Origin: Pseudomonadota bacterium
GTDB lineage: Bacteria > Pseudomonadota > Gammaproteobacteria > Burkholderiales > Nitrosomonadaceae
NCBI GenBank assembly: GCA_018240285.1
Contig: JAFEGA010000020.1
Span: 1-64,000, forward strand
Direction of reading: 5' to 3'
DNA length: 64,000 nucleotides
The position numbers and the translations under genes are program-made. Shown here in pieces: positions 16,420-27,072 of the stretch (its first letter is position 1; the number at the start of each line of letters is the position of its first letter). Under the pieces are notes generated by a model. It did not search any database. It worked only from the letters and a program-made list of their open reading frames with translations, and was not told the DNA's origin.

Positions 16420-19155
16420 ATGAAAACATTGCTGCTGGTTGACGGTTCATCTTATTTGTATCGCGCTTTTCATGCATTGCCGGATTTGCGTAATCATCAT
16501 AACGAACCGACCGGTGCGATTCACGGTGTGCTCAATATGTTGCGGCGGCTGCATAAGGACTACCGCGCGGATTATAGCGCGTGTGTGTTTGATGCAAAAG
16601 GTAAAACTTTCCGCGACGAGCTGTATCCCGACTATAAAGCGCACCGGCCACCGATGCCGCGCGACCTCGCGGTGCAGATAGAACCGCTGCATGCTTGCAT
16701 TCGCGCCATGGGCTGGCCGATGCTGATCGTCGACGGCGTGGAGGCCGACGATGTCATCGGTACTCTGGCAAAGCAAGCGGTCGAGGCTGGTATGCAATGC
16801 ATCATTTCGACCGGCGATAAGGATATCGCGCAATTGGTGAACCCGCATGTCACGCTGGTAAACACCATGAGCAATGAAATTTTGGATGAAGCCAATGTGC
16901 TGGCCAAGTTTGGCGTGCCGCCGCAACGCATGCTGGATTATCTGATGCTGGTCGGCGATGCTTCCGACAACGTTCCCGGCGTGCAAAAAGTAGGCCCCAA
17001 GACGGCGGTCAAATGGCTGACGCAGTATGGATCGCTGGAAAATCTGATCGCCCATGCCGGTGAAATCAAAGGCGCGATCGGCGACAATTTGCGTCAGGCG
17101 CTGGCTTGGTTTGAGACATCCCGCCAACTGATCACGATCAAATGCGACGTCGATTTGCCGGTCAAAATCGCCGATCTTGCGCCGCAACCGCAGGATACCG
17201 GACAACTGATCCAACTCTACGAACAACTGGACATGAAAGCATCGTTGCGCGAATTGCGTCAGCAATTGACCGCGGATCAATCCGAGTCGATTTCTACGAG
17301 TGAAGGTTGTGTAACGGCAAGCGGTAGCCGTGATGTCGTATTGGACGATCCGGTAATGTATCAAACGATCCTGAATGAAAGCGAATTGGATGACTGGTTA
17401 ATCCGGTTGGATGCTGCGCCATTGGTGTCGGTCGATAGCGAAACAACCAGTCTTAATCCGATGCAGGCAAAACTGGTCGGTATTTCATTTTGCATCGAGA
17501 GTCATCATGCGGCCTATGTTCCGCTGATGCATAACTACACCGGTGTGCCGCAACAGCTTGACCTTGACCGGGTGTTGAATAAGCTGAAACCGTGGCTGGA
17601 AGATGCGGCAAAGCCCAAGCTGGGGCAGAATTTGAAATACGACAAGCATGTATTTGCCAATCACGGTATCCAGTTGAATGGCATTGTGCATGACACGCTA
17701 TTGCAATCGTACGTGCTCGAATCGCACCGGCCACATAATATGGATAGTCTGGCGCTACGTCATCTGGATGTGAAAACCATCAGCTACGATGACGTCACCG
17801 GCAAAGGCGCCAATCGTATCGGATTCGATGAGGTGGCGCTTGATATTGCTACGCAGTACGCCGCGGAAGACGCGGATATCACGTTGCGTTTGCACCAGAC
17901 GCTCTATCCCAGCATTCAGAAGGATGAGCGGCTGGATTATATTTATCGCTCGATTGAGATGCCGGTTCTGGAAGTATTGTTTGAGATGGAACGCAACGGC
18001 GTTCTGCTGGATTATAAGCTGCTGCAGAAACAGAGCCACGAACTAGGCGAGAAATTGCAGGCACTGGAGCAACAAGCGCACACCATCGCGGGACAACCCT
18101 TCAATCTGAATTCGCCGAAGCAGATCCAGGAAATTTTGTTCAATCAGTTGAAATTGCCGGTCATTAAAAAAACGCCGACCGGCGTACCTTCCACCGATGA
18201 AGATGTATTGCAGCAGCTGGCGCTGGATTATCCGTTGCCGAAGCTGTTGCTCGATTACCGCGGTCTGGCCAAATTGAAGTCGACGTATACCGATAAATTG
18301 CCGCTGATGATGGATCGTAATACCGGCCGCGTACACACTAATTACGCGCAAGCGGTTGCTGTGACCGGGCGCCTGGCGAGTTCCGATCCGAATTTGCAGA
18401 ATATTCCGGTGCGTACCAGCGAAGGGCGCAGAATCCGCGAAGCATTCATTGCACCGCCAGGGCACAAGATCATTTCGGCGGACTATTCACAAATCGAACT
18501 GCGCATCATGGCGCATATTTCTCAGGATCAGCGATTGCTCGAAGCTTTTGCCGCCGGTGAAGACATTCACCGTGCAACGGCTGCGGAAATTCTAGGAATT
18601 CCGCTGGACCAAGTTGATGCGGAACAGCGCCGTTACGCCAAGGTGATTAATTTCGGTTTGATCTACGGCATGTCGGAATTTGGCCTGGCTTCACAATTGA
18701 ACATTGAACGCAGTGCCGCGCGCGCTTATATGGAGCGGTATTTTGCCCGTTACCCAGGCGTGGAAAACTATATGCGGCAAACCCGGGAGAAAGCCAGGCA
18801 ATTCGGATATGTTGAAACCGTGCTGGGGCGGAGGTTGTGGTTGCCCGAAATCAATAATGCCAATGGAAACCGCCGCCAAGGCGCGGAGCGGGCGGCCATC
18901 AATGCACCGATGCAGGGTACCGCCGCCGATATCATCAAACTCGCGATGATCGCCGTGCATCACTGGTTGCACCAAGCGCAACTCCGCAGCAAATTGATCA
19001 TGCAGGTACATGACGAGCTGGTTCTTGAAGTTCCGGATGATGAAGTGGCGCTAGTGAAAAACGCTTTGCCGGATCATATGGGCAATGTGTTGCGGCTGGA
19101 TGTGCCGCTGCTGATCGAAGTAGGGGTTGGCGATAATTGGGAGCAGGCACATTGA
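16420..19155 (+). CDS. polA: DNA polymerase I
   Basis: This 911-residue three-domain enzyme fills gaps and removes RNA primers. Residues 1-290 form the 5' nuclease domain (LLLVDGSSYLYRAFHA; TGDKDIAQLV; GVPGVQKVGPKTA). The 3'-5' proofreading domain keeps its first metal motif, VDSETTSL (D and E near 338-340). The polymerase domain has motif A DYSQIELR (near 688), motif B RRYAKVINFGLIYGMS and motif C VHDELVLEV (near 864). All catalytic residues are intact. It is divergent from the LOG gene with a 15-base gap, so its promoter probably lies within the LOG coding start. Confidence 0.97.
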   Translation: MKTLLLVDGSSYLYRAFHALPDLRNHHNEPTGAIHGVLNMLRRLHKDYRADYSACVFDAKGKTFRDELYPDYKAHRPPMPRDLAVQIEPLHACIRAMGWPMLIVDGVEADDVIGTLAKQAVEAGMQCIISTGDKDIAQLVNPHVTLVNTMSNEILDEANVLAKFGVPPQRMLDYLMLVGDASDNVPGVQKVGPKTAVKWLTQYGSLENLIAHAGEIKGAIGDNLRQALAWFETSRQLITIKCDVDLPVKIADLAPQPQDTGQLIQLYEQLDMKASLRELRQQLTADQSESISTSEGCVTASGSRDVVLDDPVMYQTILNESELDDWLIRLDAAPLVSVDSETTSLNPMQAKLVGISFCIESHHAAYVPLMHNYTGVPQQLDLDRVLNKLKPWLEDAAKPKLGQNLKYDKHVFANHGIQLNGIVHDTLLQSYVLESHRPHNMDSLALRHLDVKTISYDDVTGKGANRIGFDEVALDIATQYAAEDADITLRLHQTLYPSIQKDERLDYIYRSIEMPVLEVLFEMERNGVLLDYKLLQKQSHELGEKLQALEQQAHTIAGQPFNLNSPKQIQEILFNQLKLPVIKKTPTGVPSTDEDVLQQLALDYPLPKLLLDYRGLAKLKSTYTDKLPLMMDRNTGRVHTNYAQAVAVTGRLASSDPNLQNIPVRTSEGRRIREAFIAPPGHKIISADYSQIELRIMAHISQDQRLLEAFAAGEDIHRATAAEILGIPLDQVDAEQRRYAKVINFGLIYGMSEFGLASQLNIERSAARAYMERYFARYPGVENYMRQTREKARQFGYVETVLGRRLWLPEINNANGNRRQGAERAAINAPMQGTAADIIKLAMIAVHHWLHQAQLRSKLIMQVHDELVLEVPDDEVALVKNALPDHMGNVLRLDVPLLIEVGVGDNWEQAH

Positions 19156-19170
19156 AACCCATGTGCCTGC
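19143..19170. terminator. Hairpin overlapping the polA stop
   Basis: GCAGGCACAT and ATGTGCCTGC form a perfect 10-bp stem; the polA TGA stop (19153-19155) lies in the 8-base loop. It sits between convergent polA and rne. No U tract follows, so it may act as an mRNA 3'-end stabiliser or a weak terminator for both. Confidence 0.5.
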
Positions 19171-19184
19171 ATCTATTACGATAA

Positions 19185-21719
19185 TTATTCGCGCGTTTCG
19201 ATTTGCATCAACGGTTCGCTGGGTACCGTTGTGACTTTCTTAACTCTTCTGCGCACCCTTTTAGGAATGATAATTTCTTCCGCGGCTATTTCAACCTTCT
19301 CAGGCGGTGTTTCTACCATTACCAAGCCGGTTTTGCTGAAATCCGGAAGTTCTTTGATTGCACTGATTTCCGGCAATGGAGCCGTCACAACCGGGGGCTC
19401 CGGTTGCGCGATTTTATCTTGCGCTGCTTGATCAATAGGCGGTGTTTCCGCTACCGCTTTCTTGGTGGATTGCTTCTTGACGGCGGGAACAGAAAACTCT
19501 TCACCGCCCGGTATCGTTTTTTCAGCGCTTGATTGCACGCTTAATGAAAACTCGTCGGTGCTAACCGTTTCACTTACAGGTTCATTCGATATCGCTTCAG
19601 GATTTTCAGCGGCGCCTCTAGCTCGAACGGTATTGTCGCGATGTTTGTTGCCGCGATGCCTGCGCGTGCGCCTCCGATCGCCGGTTTTTGTGCCGATATC
19701 GTCAGGATTTTCAGTTGTGATATCCGGAATGTCGGTTACGGACAACGCGGATTCTGTAAGGATAACGGGAGAATCCTGAGAAATGCCGCCGCTCTTCCGG
19801 TATTCCTCAGCATAGGGGGGAGTTTGTTCCGATTGCGGATTATTGAAATCCTGCGCTGTCACATTGGTTAAGTCCGCGGTTTCACTTTGCTTGTTTTGTT
19901 TATGCGCGGAAACGTCTTTATTGCGCTCACTCCGGTTGCGTCCGCGGCGTCCGCGTGACCGCCCCCGTTCCTGTGGCTGTCTGGTTTTATCCATATCAGC
20001 CGGTTTTTCTTCAAGATCAAGTTTCGTTTCTTCATTATGCGCGGGCTTAAACCAGCTGAAGAACTTATCCAGAAGCGAAGTGTCGCGTGCCTTCTCCTCA
20101 CGAACCGGCGCCGGTTGAGCAGGTGTTATACCTTGAACGGCAGCTTGTGGGCGGGTAGGTTTATATCTCTGTCCGGCAGCGGTTTCCGAAACACTTTCGT
20201 CTGTTTGTTTCTCGACCATCTTGTAACTCGCCACTGATTCGTTTGCTTTGCTGTCTTCGTGGCGGATGCGCGTGATATTGTAAGCGGGGGTTTCAATATG
20301 GATATTGGGTATGAGAACGATATTGATACGCTGTCGCACCTCGATATCGTAGATCTCCGCTCGCTTCTCGTTCAACAGGTAAGTGGCTACATCCACCGGA
20401 AGTTGAACGTGCAGCGCACTGGTATTTTCTTTCATGGCTTCTTCCTGGATGATTCTGAGCACATGCAGTGCCGAGGAATCGGTTCCGCGGATAAACCCCG
20501 TGCCTTGACAGCGTGTGCACGGAATATAGTTGCTCTCACCCAAGGAAGGCCGCAGGCGCTGACGTGATAATTCCAATAAGCCGAAACGTGATATTTTCCC
20601 GACTTGGATACGCGCGCGATCTTGCCGCAATGCCTCGTGCAATCGGGCTTCGACTTCACGCTGATTGCGCTGCACATCCATATCGATAAAGTCGATCACG
20701 ATCAAACCACCCAAATCTCGCAGGCGCAATTGCCGCGCGATTTCATCGGCGGCTTCCAGGTTGGTACTCAGCGCAGTATGTTCAATATCCAATCCGCGGA
20801 TAGCGCGCGCCGAGTTGACGTCAACGGATACCAGCGCTTCGGTGTGATCGATCACGATTGCGCCGCCGGAAGGCAGCGTCACCTGTCTGGAGTAGGCGGT
20901 TTCGATCTGATGTTCAATCTGGAAACGTGAAAACAACGGCACATCATCGTGATAAAACTTCAGGCGATCGACATTCGCGGGCATAACATGCGCCATGAAT
21001 TGGCTGGCTTGCTCGTAGATGTCGCGGCTATCAATCAGAATCTCACCAATTTCTTGACTGAAGTAATCGCGAATTGCACGAATAACCAGGCTGCTTTCCT
21101 GATAAATTAAAAAAACGCCATCTTGATTATTGGCGGCTTCTTCAATTGCATACCAAAGCTGTGTCAGGTAATTCAAATCCCATTGCAATTCTTCCGTGCT
21201 GCGCCCGATACCGGCAGTTCTGGCAATGATGCTCATTCCTTCGGGTACTTCGAGCTGCGCGATGACTTCGCGCAAGTCGTTGCGTTCTTCACCGGTGATA
21301 CGGCGCGATACACCACCGCTGTTGGGATTGTTCGGTATCAAAACCAGATACCGGCCAGCTAGCGAGATATAGGTTGTTAGCGCAGCACCTTTGGTGCCGC
21401 GTTCATCTTTATCAACTTGAACAATGAGTTCCTGGCCTTCTTGCAGTAAATCCTGAATACGGCCGTTGGCGGTGCCACTTTCTGCATAACAGGAGGGTGC
21501 AATTTCTTTGAAGGGTAAAAAACCGTGTCGTTCACAGCCATAATCGACAAATGCAGCTTCTAGACTAGGTTCTATTCGTGTTATGACTGCTTTGTAGATA
21601 TTGCTTTTGCGTTGTTCCTTGCTGATTGATTCTATGTCGAGGTCGATCAATGTTTGACCGTTGACGATTGCAACCCGCAATTCTTCCGGCTGGGTTGCGT
21701 TAAATAACATTCGTTTCAT
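19185..21719 (-). CDS. rne: Ribonuclease E
   Basis: This 844-residue endoribonuclease is the core of the RNA degradosome. The N-terminal half has the S1 RNA-binding domain (about 38-127), the 5'-sensor region, the catalytic DNase I-like domain with VDVNSAR and VIDFIDM (the two Mg-binding aspartates), and the zinc link CTRCQGTG near residues 400-407. The C-terminal half, from about residue 510, is low complexity. It has an Arg-rich RNA-binding stretch ([13 protein letters not shown]) and a basic end ([10 protein letters not shown]), as expected for the degradosome scaffold. It is shorter than the E. coli protein (1061) but usual for betaproteobacteria. It is divergent from rluC, an arrangement also seen in enterobacteria. 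Confidence 0.95.
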   Translation of the reverse strand: MKRMLFNATQPEELRVAIVNGQTLIDLDIESISKEQRKSNIYKAVITRIEPSLEAAFVDYGCERHGFLPFKEIAPSCYAESGTANGRIQDLLQEGQELIVQVDKDERGTKGAALTTYISLAGRYLVLIPNNPNSGGVSRRITGEERNDLREVIAQLEVPEGMSIIARTAGIGRSTEELQWDLNYLTQLWYAIEEAANNQDGVFLIYQESSLVIRAIRDYFSQEIGEILIDSRDIYEQASQFMAHVMPANVDRLKFYHDDVPLFSRFQIEHQIETAYSRQVTLPSGGAIVIDHTEALVSVDVNSARAIRGLDIEHTALSTNLEAADEIARQLRLRDLGGLIVIDFIDMDVQRNQREVEARLHEALRQDRARIQVGKISRFGLLELSRQRLRPSLGESNYIPCTRCQGTGFIRGTDSSALHVLRIIQEEAMKENTSALHVQLPVDVATYLLNEKRAEIYDIEVRQRINIVLIPNIHIETPAYNITRIRHEDSKANESVASYKMVEKQTDESVSETAAGQRYKPTRPQAAVQGITPAQPAPVREEKARDTSLLDKFFSWFKPAHNEETKLDLEEKPADMDKTRQPQERGRSRGRRGRNRSERNKDVSAHKQNKQSETADLTNVTAQDFNNPQSEQTPPYAEEYRKSGGISQDSPVILTESALSVTDIPDITTENPDDIGTKTGDRRRTRRHRGNKHRDNTVRARGAAENPEAISNEPVSETVSTDEFSLSVQSSAEKTIPGGEEFSVPAVKKQSTKKAVAETPPIDQAAQDKIAQPEPPVVTAPLPEISAIKELPDFSKTGLVMVETPPEKVEIAAEEIIIPKRVRRRVKKVTTVPSEPLMQIETRE

Positions 21720-22156
21720 TTACAAGCCTTACGTGTTCTATTTATGAATACACTATCCGAAATTTCTCCGGTTAGATTTGTTGGGTATACGTAGTTGTAA
21801 TGACGAGGTTTGGATTTAATAATTTTATTGTGATTACTATTTGTCAATTCTATTATAAGTTTATTTTTCTTCTTATCTCAGTAAGTTAAATTTTTATGGG
21901 TAATGTTTTTTTCATCTGTAATTTAATAAAACCTCATGGTGTATTGTCATGACAGCTTTATTGTCCCTGGTAAGGTAACAGATTTTACATAAAGTTCCAA
22001 ACGGAACTTTATTTTATGTCAATTATTGCTATGAATGCCGTTCGATAGAAATGATCGTTAACAGCAAGTAAATTTTACAGCATCGATTTTAAAAAGAAAT
22101 AAGCAAAACCTTTATAATTTGTCGAGTGATTATGCTTTTTCTTGGAAATAGTTTGA
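21720..22156. other. Long divergent leader region of rne and rluC
   Basis: The 437 AT-rich bases separate the two divergent starts. A hairpin (TAAAGTTCC-AAAC-GGAACTTTA, 21990-22011; outer bases 21988-22019 extend it) is the clearest structure. RNase E mRNAs in proteobacteria usually have long structured leaders used for autoregulation, so part of this region may serve that role. No convincing promoter pair was identified by eye. Confidence 0.5.
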
Positions 22157-23155
22157 ATGATCAGAAACATCTTAATAGATACACAATTTCTTGCATCCGT
22201 AACTAAAGAATGCGTTGGAGAAGAAGAAAATGATCAGCGGGTTGATAATTTTTTATTCAAACGTTTTCGTAACGTACCCAAAAGTCATTTGTATCAGTTG
22301 CTAAGAAGCGGTCAGGTGCGTATCAATGGGAAACGGATCATCGCCAGCTATCGCTTGCAAATAGGCGATATTATACGGCTTCCGCCAGTTAAAGTCGCGC
22401 AAAAAAATGCTTCCAGGCAGATTACAAGTACACCGGTCAATTTTTTTGCGTTTACCGTGTTATATGAAGATGATGCCGTGCTGGCTATCGATAAGCCAGG
22501 CGGTATGGCGGTGCACGGCGGCAGCGGCATTAGTTCCGGTGTCATCGAACAACTGCGGGCGCAAAATCCTACCTGGAAGTTCCTTGAACTGGTGCATCGC
22601 CTGGACAGAGAAACATCCGGCGTGTTGCTGCTGGCGAAAAAACGCAGCGCATTGGTCGAGTTGCACCGGCAAATCCGCGAAGGGTTGATGGAAAAGCATT
22701 ATCTGACGATGATCAAAGGAAAATGGCGGAATGCCAAGCAACACGTCAAACTGGCACTCGACAAATATGTAACCGCAGCGGGTGAACGTCGTGTAATGGT
22801 GGTTACCGGCGCACAAAAAGACAGCAAACCGATGCAATCACATACGATTTTTACGCTGCAAAAATCCTGGCAAAATTTCAGCTTGCTGGATGCGGAAATT
22901 AAAACCGGCCGCACCCATCAGATTCGCGTGCATCTGGCGCACCTCGGATTTCCTATCATTGGCGACGATAAGTATGGCAATTTCGAGCTTAACAAACAGC
23001 TAGCCAGAGGCGGTGTACAAAATAAACTGACACGCATGTTCCTGCACGCGCATACGTTGCAGATTGCGCACCCGGTTTCAGGTGTCCGAATGAAGTTGCA
23101 AGCGCCTTTGCCGGCCGATCTGCAGCAATTTGTCGATGGCTTGGAGAATATTTGA
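22157..23155 (+). CDS. rluC: 23S rRNA pseudouridine synthase, RluC/RluD family
   Basis: This 332-residue protein has an N-terminal S4 RNA-binding domain (about 28-88: RVDNFLFKRFRNVPKSHLYQLLRSGQVRING). A catalytic domain follows with the motif HRLDRETSGVLLLAKK, whose aspartate (near 160) is the nucleophile. RHTHQIRVHLAHLG-type segment TGRTHQIRVHLAHLG closes the active site. RluC makes pseudouridines 955, 2504 and 2580 of 23S rRNA. The S4 domain and position opposite rne favour RluC over other family members. Translation may start at 22157; other in-frame starts lie close, so the first 20 residues are less certain. Confidence 0.88.
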   Translation: MIRNILIDTQFLASVTKECVGEEENDQRVDNFLFKRFRNVPKSHLYQLLRSGQVRINGKRIIASYRLQIGDIIRLPPVKVAQKNASRQITSTPVNFFAFTVLYEDDAVLAIDKPGGMAVHGGSGISSGVIEQLRAQNPTWKFLELVHRLDRETSGVLLLAKKRSALVELHRQIREGLMEKHYLTMIKGKWRNAKQHVKLALDKYVTAAGERRVMVVTGAQKDSKPMQSHTIFTLQKSWQNFSLLDAEIKTGRTHQIRVHLAHLGFPIIGDDKYGNFELNKQLARGGVQNKLTRMFLHAHTLQIAHPVSGVRMKLQAPLPADLQQFVDGLENI

Positions 23156-23173
23156 CGATTCTGCTGTGAAAAT

Positions 23174-23812
23174 TTATGGTTTGACGGCAACTTTCCCAGT
23201 AGTGAACATGGTGTGCAAAACTTCCCAGACATTTTCTACAATTTTTTTCTGGGCAACTTCGTTCGGATGTATTCCATCAGCTTGAAAAAATTCGTGCTTG
23301 TCACCAAAACCGGCTAATAAAAAAGGTATCAATTTGATTTGATAGTTTTCAGCCAGCTGCGGAAAAATCGCCTGGAACTTTTGCGTATACGTCATGCCAT
23401 AATTGGGCGGTAATTGCATACCAGTGAGTAAAACCCGTGCATTGTTTTGCTGGCATGCTTCGATGATGGCGGCCAGATTGTCATTAATGGATTTGATCGT
23501 TGCGCCGCGTAGGCCGTCGTTAGCGCCAAGCTCAAGAATAACAATCTCTGGTTGGTGTTTCTCGAGTGTCTGCCGTATGCGGTTGCGGCCGCCGAGCGTG
23601 GTTTCTCCGCTGATACTGGCGTTGACAACTTGGTAACCGGCAAATTCGGATTGCAACCGCTGCTTAAGCAACGCAACCCAACCGGCTTCCGCCGATATGC
23701 CATAATTAGCGGACAAGCTGTCGCCGAAAACCAGCACCGTTTTGCCGGATGCTGCAGCAGGCATAGCGAAAATAAAAACCAGAATCAGAATAATCAGGAA
23801 ATTTTTTTTCAT
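23174..23812 (-). CDS. tesA: Arylesterase / acyl-CoA thioesterase I, GDSL family
   Basis: This 212-residue exported SGNH hydrolase has the signal peptide MKKNFLIILILVFIFAMPAAA. All four blocks are present: FGDSLSA (nucleophile Ser near 31), SGETTLGG, GANDGLRG and DGIHPN (catalytic Asp-His). Members hydrolyse acyl thioesters, lysophospholipids and aryl esters in the periplasm. It is divergent from the ABC exporter genes, the same tesA-ybbA-ybbP order as in E. coli. The two start codons overlap: this ATG reads from 23812, the ABC gene's from 23811. Confidence 0.9.
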   Translation of the reverse strand: MKKNFLIILILVFIFAMPAAASGKTVLVFGDSLSANYGISAEAGWVALLKQRLQSEFAGYQVVNASISGETTLGGRNRIRQTLEKHQPEIVILELGANDGLRGATIKSINDNLAAIIEACQQNNARVLLTGMQLPPNYGMTYTQKFQAIFPQLAENYQIKLIPFLLAGFGDKHEFFQADGIHPNEVAQKKIVENVWEVLHTMFTTGKVAVKP

Positions 23813-24497
23813 GTCAGATAGTCGTGTTAATCAACCCATTCTTTGGACACAAGCGCTTAGCAAACAAGTCAATACCGGCGAGCAGCAATTGGCCATTCTG
23901 CAAAATATCGAGCTGCAGGTGAATCCGGGCGAGGCCGTCGCCATTATAGGTGCATCCGGCTCGGGCAAATCCACTTTGTTGGGCTTGCTGGCGGGATTGG
24001 ATTTACCGACCACCGGGAAAGTTCATCTGGATGGGGTCGATATCTTCGCATTGGACGAAGACAGCCGGGCGGCTTTGCGCGGCCGGGTGCTCGGCTTTGT
24101 GTTTCAGTCATTCCAACTGCTGCCGGCATTGACCGCGATTGAAAACGTCATGCTGCCACTCGAACTTGCCGCAACCGGTGATGCCGGGCCAACCGCGCGC
24201 CGGTTGCTGGAGCGCGTCGGACTGGGCAAACGGCTGCATCATTATCCCAAGCAGTTATCCGGCGGCGAGCAGCAACGGGTCGCCATCGCACGCGCGTTTG
24301 CGACAGCGCCCAAATTGCTGTTAGCCGATGAACCTACCGGCAATCTCGATTCGGCAACCGGTGTCCAGATCATCGAACTGATGTTCGAGCTCAATCGCGA
24401 ACATGGCACGACTCTGGTGCTGGTTACGCATGACGAAGCGCTGTCGCGGCGTTGCTCGCGTCAGATCCGTCTGGCGGACGGCAAGCTGGTGCAATAA
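23811..24497 (+). CDS. ybbA: ABC transporter ATP-binding protein, YbbA-like (LolD/MacB family)
   Basis: This 228-residue ATPase starts at ATG 23811, sharing the CATG of the tesA start. Walker A GASGSGKST, Q-loop FQSFQLLPALT, signature LSGGEQQRVAIARA and Walker B LLLADEPTGNLD are all intact. The 69 bases upstream that extend the frame are the tesA signal-peptide region on the other strand, so the longer start is rejected. It pairs with the FtsX-type permease downstream. Proteins of this set are thought to work with periplasmic esterases or lipid export, but the substrate is not established. Confidence 0.88.
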   Translation: MSDSRVNQPILWTQALSKQVNTGEQQLAILQNIELQVNPGEAVAIIGASGSGKSTLLGLLAGLDLPTTGKVHLDGVDIFALDEDSRAALRGRVLGFVFQSFQLLPALTAIENVMLPLELAATGDAGPTARRLLERVGLGKRLHHYPKQLSGGEQQRVAIARAFATAPKLLLADEPTGNLDSATGVQIIELMFELNREHGTTLVLVTHDEALSRRCSRQIRLADGKLVQ

Positions 24498-24557
24498 TCC
24501 GACGAAAATGTGCGCAATGAATTTTATCCGATACTTTCCAACAGGTAATCTTTCCTC

Positions 24558-27068
24558 ATGAATCATTTCAAGCTGTCGCTGCGCATGCTGCACCGCGATT
24601 GGCGTGCGGGCGAATTGAACGTTTTATTGCTGGCGCTGATCATCGCGGTGAGCGGAATCGCCACCGTCGGTTTTTTTGCAGATCGCGTGGAGCTGGCGCT
24701 GGCGCGCGAGAGCAATCAACTGCTGGGAGCGGATTTGCTGGTTATTTCCAGCCAGCCTTTGCCAGAACAGTATGCCGATGAAGCCAAACGCCTGGGGTTG
24801 GCGGTTTCGTCGCTGATCAAATTCCCCAGCATGATTTCCAACGGCGACAGCAATCTGCTGACCGAAATCAAGGCCGTCACGGCAGGTTATCCGTTACGCG
24901 GACGAATCCACCTGGCGAATCAATCAGCGCAAAACCCAACTGGCCGTGAAGAGGTTCGCGAAGCCGATGGCATCCCGCTGCCGGGCACTCTTTGGGTCGA
25001 TGAAAAAGTTGTGATGCGATTGGATTTGAACAGTGGCGACAAAGTCGATGTCGGGACGGCGCAATTGACGGTAACTGAGCGGGTCATGCGCGAACCGGAT
25101 CACTCGGTGGGATTTGTCAACATGGGGCCGCGCGCCATCATCAATGCGGCGGACCTGGAAAAAACCGGCCTGATCCAGGAGGGCAGCCGCGTGTCTTATC
25201 AATTGCTGGTGGCGGGTGGAGCCGAAATGGTGCAGCGATTTCGCGATTGGGCGAAGCCGCAATTGACCAAAGCGCAGCGCATGGAAGGCATTCGCGACGC
25301 GCGTCCGGAAATCAAAGCCGCCCTGGAGCGTTCGGAAAAATTTCTCAGCTTGGCGGCATTGGCCAGCGTAGTTCTGGCAGCGGCGGCGATCGCATTGGCG
25401 GTGCGCCGCTTTACCCAGCGTCATTTGGACGGCTGCGCGGTGATGCGCAGCCTGGGCGCCAGTCAGCGGCAATTGTTGTACTTGTATCTGTACTATTTTA
25501 TTGCTTTGGGTGTGATCGCCAGCAGCATCGGCTGTTTGGCCGGTTTTTCCGCGCAGCAGATTCTGACGCAATGGCTGAGCGGCATCATCGATACGGAATT
25601 GCCTTGGCCTAATGCGTTGCCTGCTTTGCAAGGTTTATTGGTGGGACTGGTATTGCTGCTGGGGTTTGCGCTGCCGCCGGTACTCAATTTGCGCAGCGTG
25701 CCAGCGCTACGTGTACTGCGCCGGGATATCGGGTTATCCAACACACATAGCATCGCGGGTTACTTGTTGGGCTTGGCGGCTTTATCGCTGCTGTTCATCT
25801 GGAAGGCGCAGGATCTGAAATTAGGGCTGTACATCGTTGGTGGCTTTATCGCGGCCATCGTCGTTTTCGGTTGTTTGGGCTGGTTGCTGATCCGCTTGCT
25901 GGCCAGTTTGCGGCATCAAGCCGGTGGGGCGTGGCGCTACGGTCTCGCCAGCATCCGCCGCCGTGCGGTTGCGAGTATTTTGCAAGCGGTGGCGCTGGGG
26001 TTGGGCTTGATGGCGATGTTGATGCTCACGCTGATCCAGGATGATCTGATCGACGATTGGCATACCAGTCTGCCACCGGACGCACCGAATCATTTTCTGG
26101 TCAATATCCAGGCGGATCAAATACAACCGCTGCAAGATTTTTTTCAGCAGCACGAAATAGAGCAACCGCGCATGTATCCGATGGTCAGGGGGCGGTTGAC
26201 CAAAATCAACGGCAAGGATGTTGCGGCGGAGGATTATGCCGACGATTTGCACGCGGAACGGCACATCCGGCGCGAATTCAACCTGACTTGGAGCGATGAG
26301 CTGGCAGCGGATAACGAAGTGGTGCAGGGACGCTGGTGGAATCCCGGTACTCATGAGGCGGAATTGTCAATCGAAGAAGGTATCGCCAAAATAATCCGCG
26401 TCAAATTGGGCGATGTGGTGACTTACGATATCGCGGGCAGTCATTTTTCCGCGAAAATCACCAATGTGCGCAAAGTCGATTGGGATACCTTCCGCGTCAA
26501 TTTCTTTGTCATTGTGCCGCCCGGTTTGCTGGAAAATTACCCGGCCAGCTATATCACCAGTTTTTATGTGCCGTCAGAAGAGTTTCATCGGGTTCATGAG
26601 CTGGTCAAAAAATTTCCGAATATTCTGGTGGTCGATGTGGCCACGGTCATCGGTCAGGTGCAGCAGATGATTCAGCAGGTCTCGCAAGCGATCGAGTTTG
26701 TTTTCTTGTTCACGCTGCTGGCTGGCTTTGCAGTGCTGTATGCCGCGATGGCCGCAACGCAGGATGAGCGTATTTACGAAGCAGCCATTTTCCGCGCCTT
26801 GGGTGCCCGGCGTGAGCAATTATCGCGCGCCTGGGCAGCGGAATTCGCAATCCTGGGTGGGTTGTCGGGTTTGTTCGCCTCGGCTGGTGCTAGCGCGCTT
26901 GGCTATGTCGTCGGCAAACATGTGCTGCATCTGGATTACACGTTTGATCCGTGGATCTGGGTGGTGGGCGTGTCGACCGGTGTGGCCGGTGTTTTAATTG
27001 CCGGTTTGCTGGGAACGCGCTCGGCATTATCAAGCCCCCCATTATTGACGCTGCGCAAGATCGGATAG
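24558..27068 (+). CDS. ABC transporter permease, YbbP-like (FtsX family)
   Basis: This 836-residue membrane protein has an N-terminal span (VLLLALIIAVSGIATVGFFADRV), a large periplasmic domain, and two FtsX-type core domains. The first is at about 265-390 (ASVVLAAAAIALAVRRFTQRHLDGCAVMRSLGASQRQL) and the second at the C-terminus (FVFLFTLLAGFAVLYAAMAATQDERIYEAAIFRALGARREQL). Between them lie further spans near 400-500. Length and repeats match the E. coli YbbP type. It works with the adjacent ATPase; the pair likely moves a lipid or hydrophobic substrate, inferred only from family. Confidence 0.87.
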   Translation: MNHFKLSLRMLHRDWRAGELNVLLLALIIAVSGIATVGFFADRVELALARESNQLLGADLLVISSQPLPEQYADEAKRLGLAVSSLIKFPSMISNGDSNLLTEIKAVTAGYPLRGRIHLANQSAQNPTGREEVREADGIPLPGTLWVDEKVVMRLDLNSGDKVDVGTAQLTVTERVMREPDHSVGFVNMGPRAIINAADLEKTGLIQEGSRVSYQLLVAGGAEMVQRFRDWAKPQLTKAQRMEGIRDARPEIKAALERSEKFLSLAALASVVLAAAAIALAVRRFTQRHLDGCAVMRSLGASQRQLLYLYLYYFIALGVIASSIGCLAGFSAQQILTQWLSGIIDTELPWPNALPALQGLLVGLVLLLGFALPPVLNLRSVPALRVLRRDIGLSNTHSIAGYLLGLAALSLLFIWKAQDLKLGLYIVGGFIAAIVVFGCLGWLLIRLLASLRHQAGGAWRYGLASIRRRAVASILQAVALGLGLMAMLMLTLIQDDLIDDWHTSLPPDAPNHFLVNIQADQIQPLQDFFQQHEIEQPRMYPMVRGRLTKINGKDVAAEDYADDLHAERHIRREFNLTWSDELAADNEVVQGRWWNPGTHEAELSIEEGIAKIIRVKLGDVVTYDIAGSHFSAKITNVRKVDWDTFRVNFFVIVPPGLLENYPASYITSFYVPSEEFHRVHELVKKFPNILVVDVATVIGQVQQMIQQVSQAIEFVFLFTLLAGFAVLYAAMAATQDERIYEAAIFRALGARREQLSRAWAAEFAILGGLSGLFASAGASALGYVVGKHVLHLDYTFDPWIWVVGVSTGVAGVLIAGLLGTRSALSSPPLLTLRKIG

Positions 27069-27072
27069 TGCA

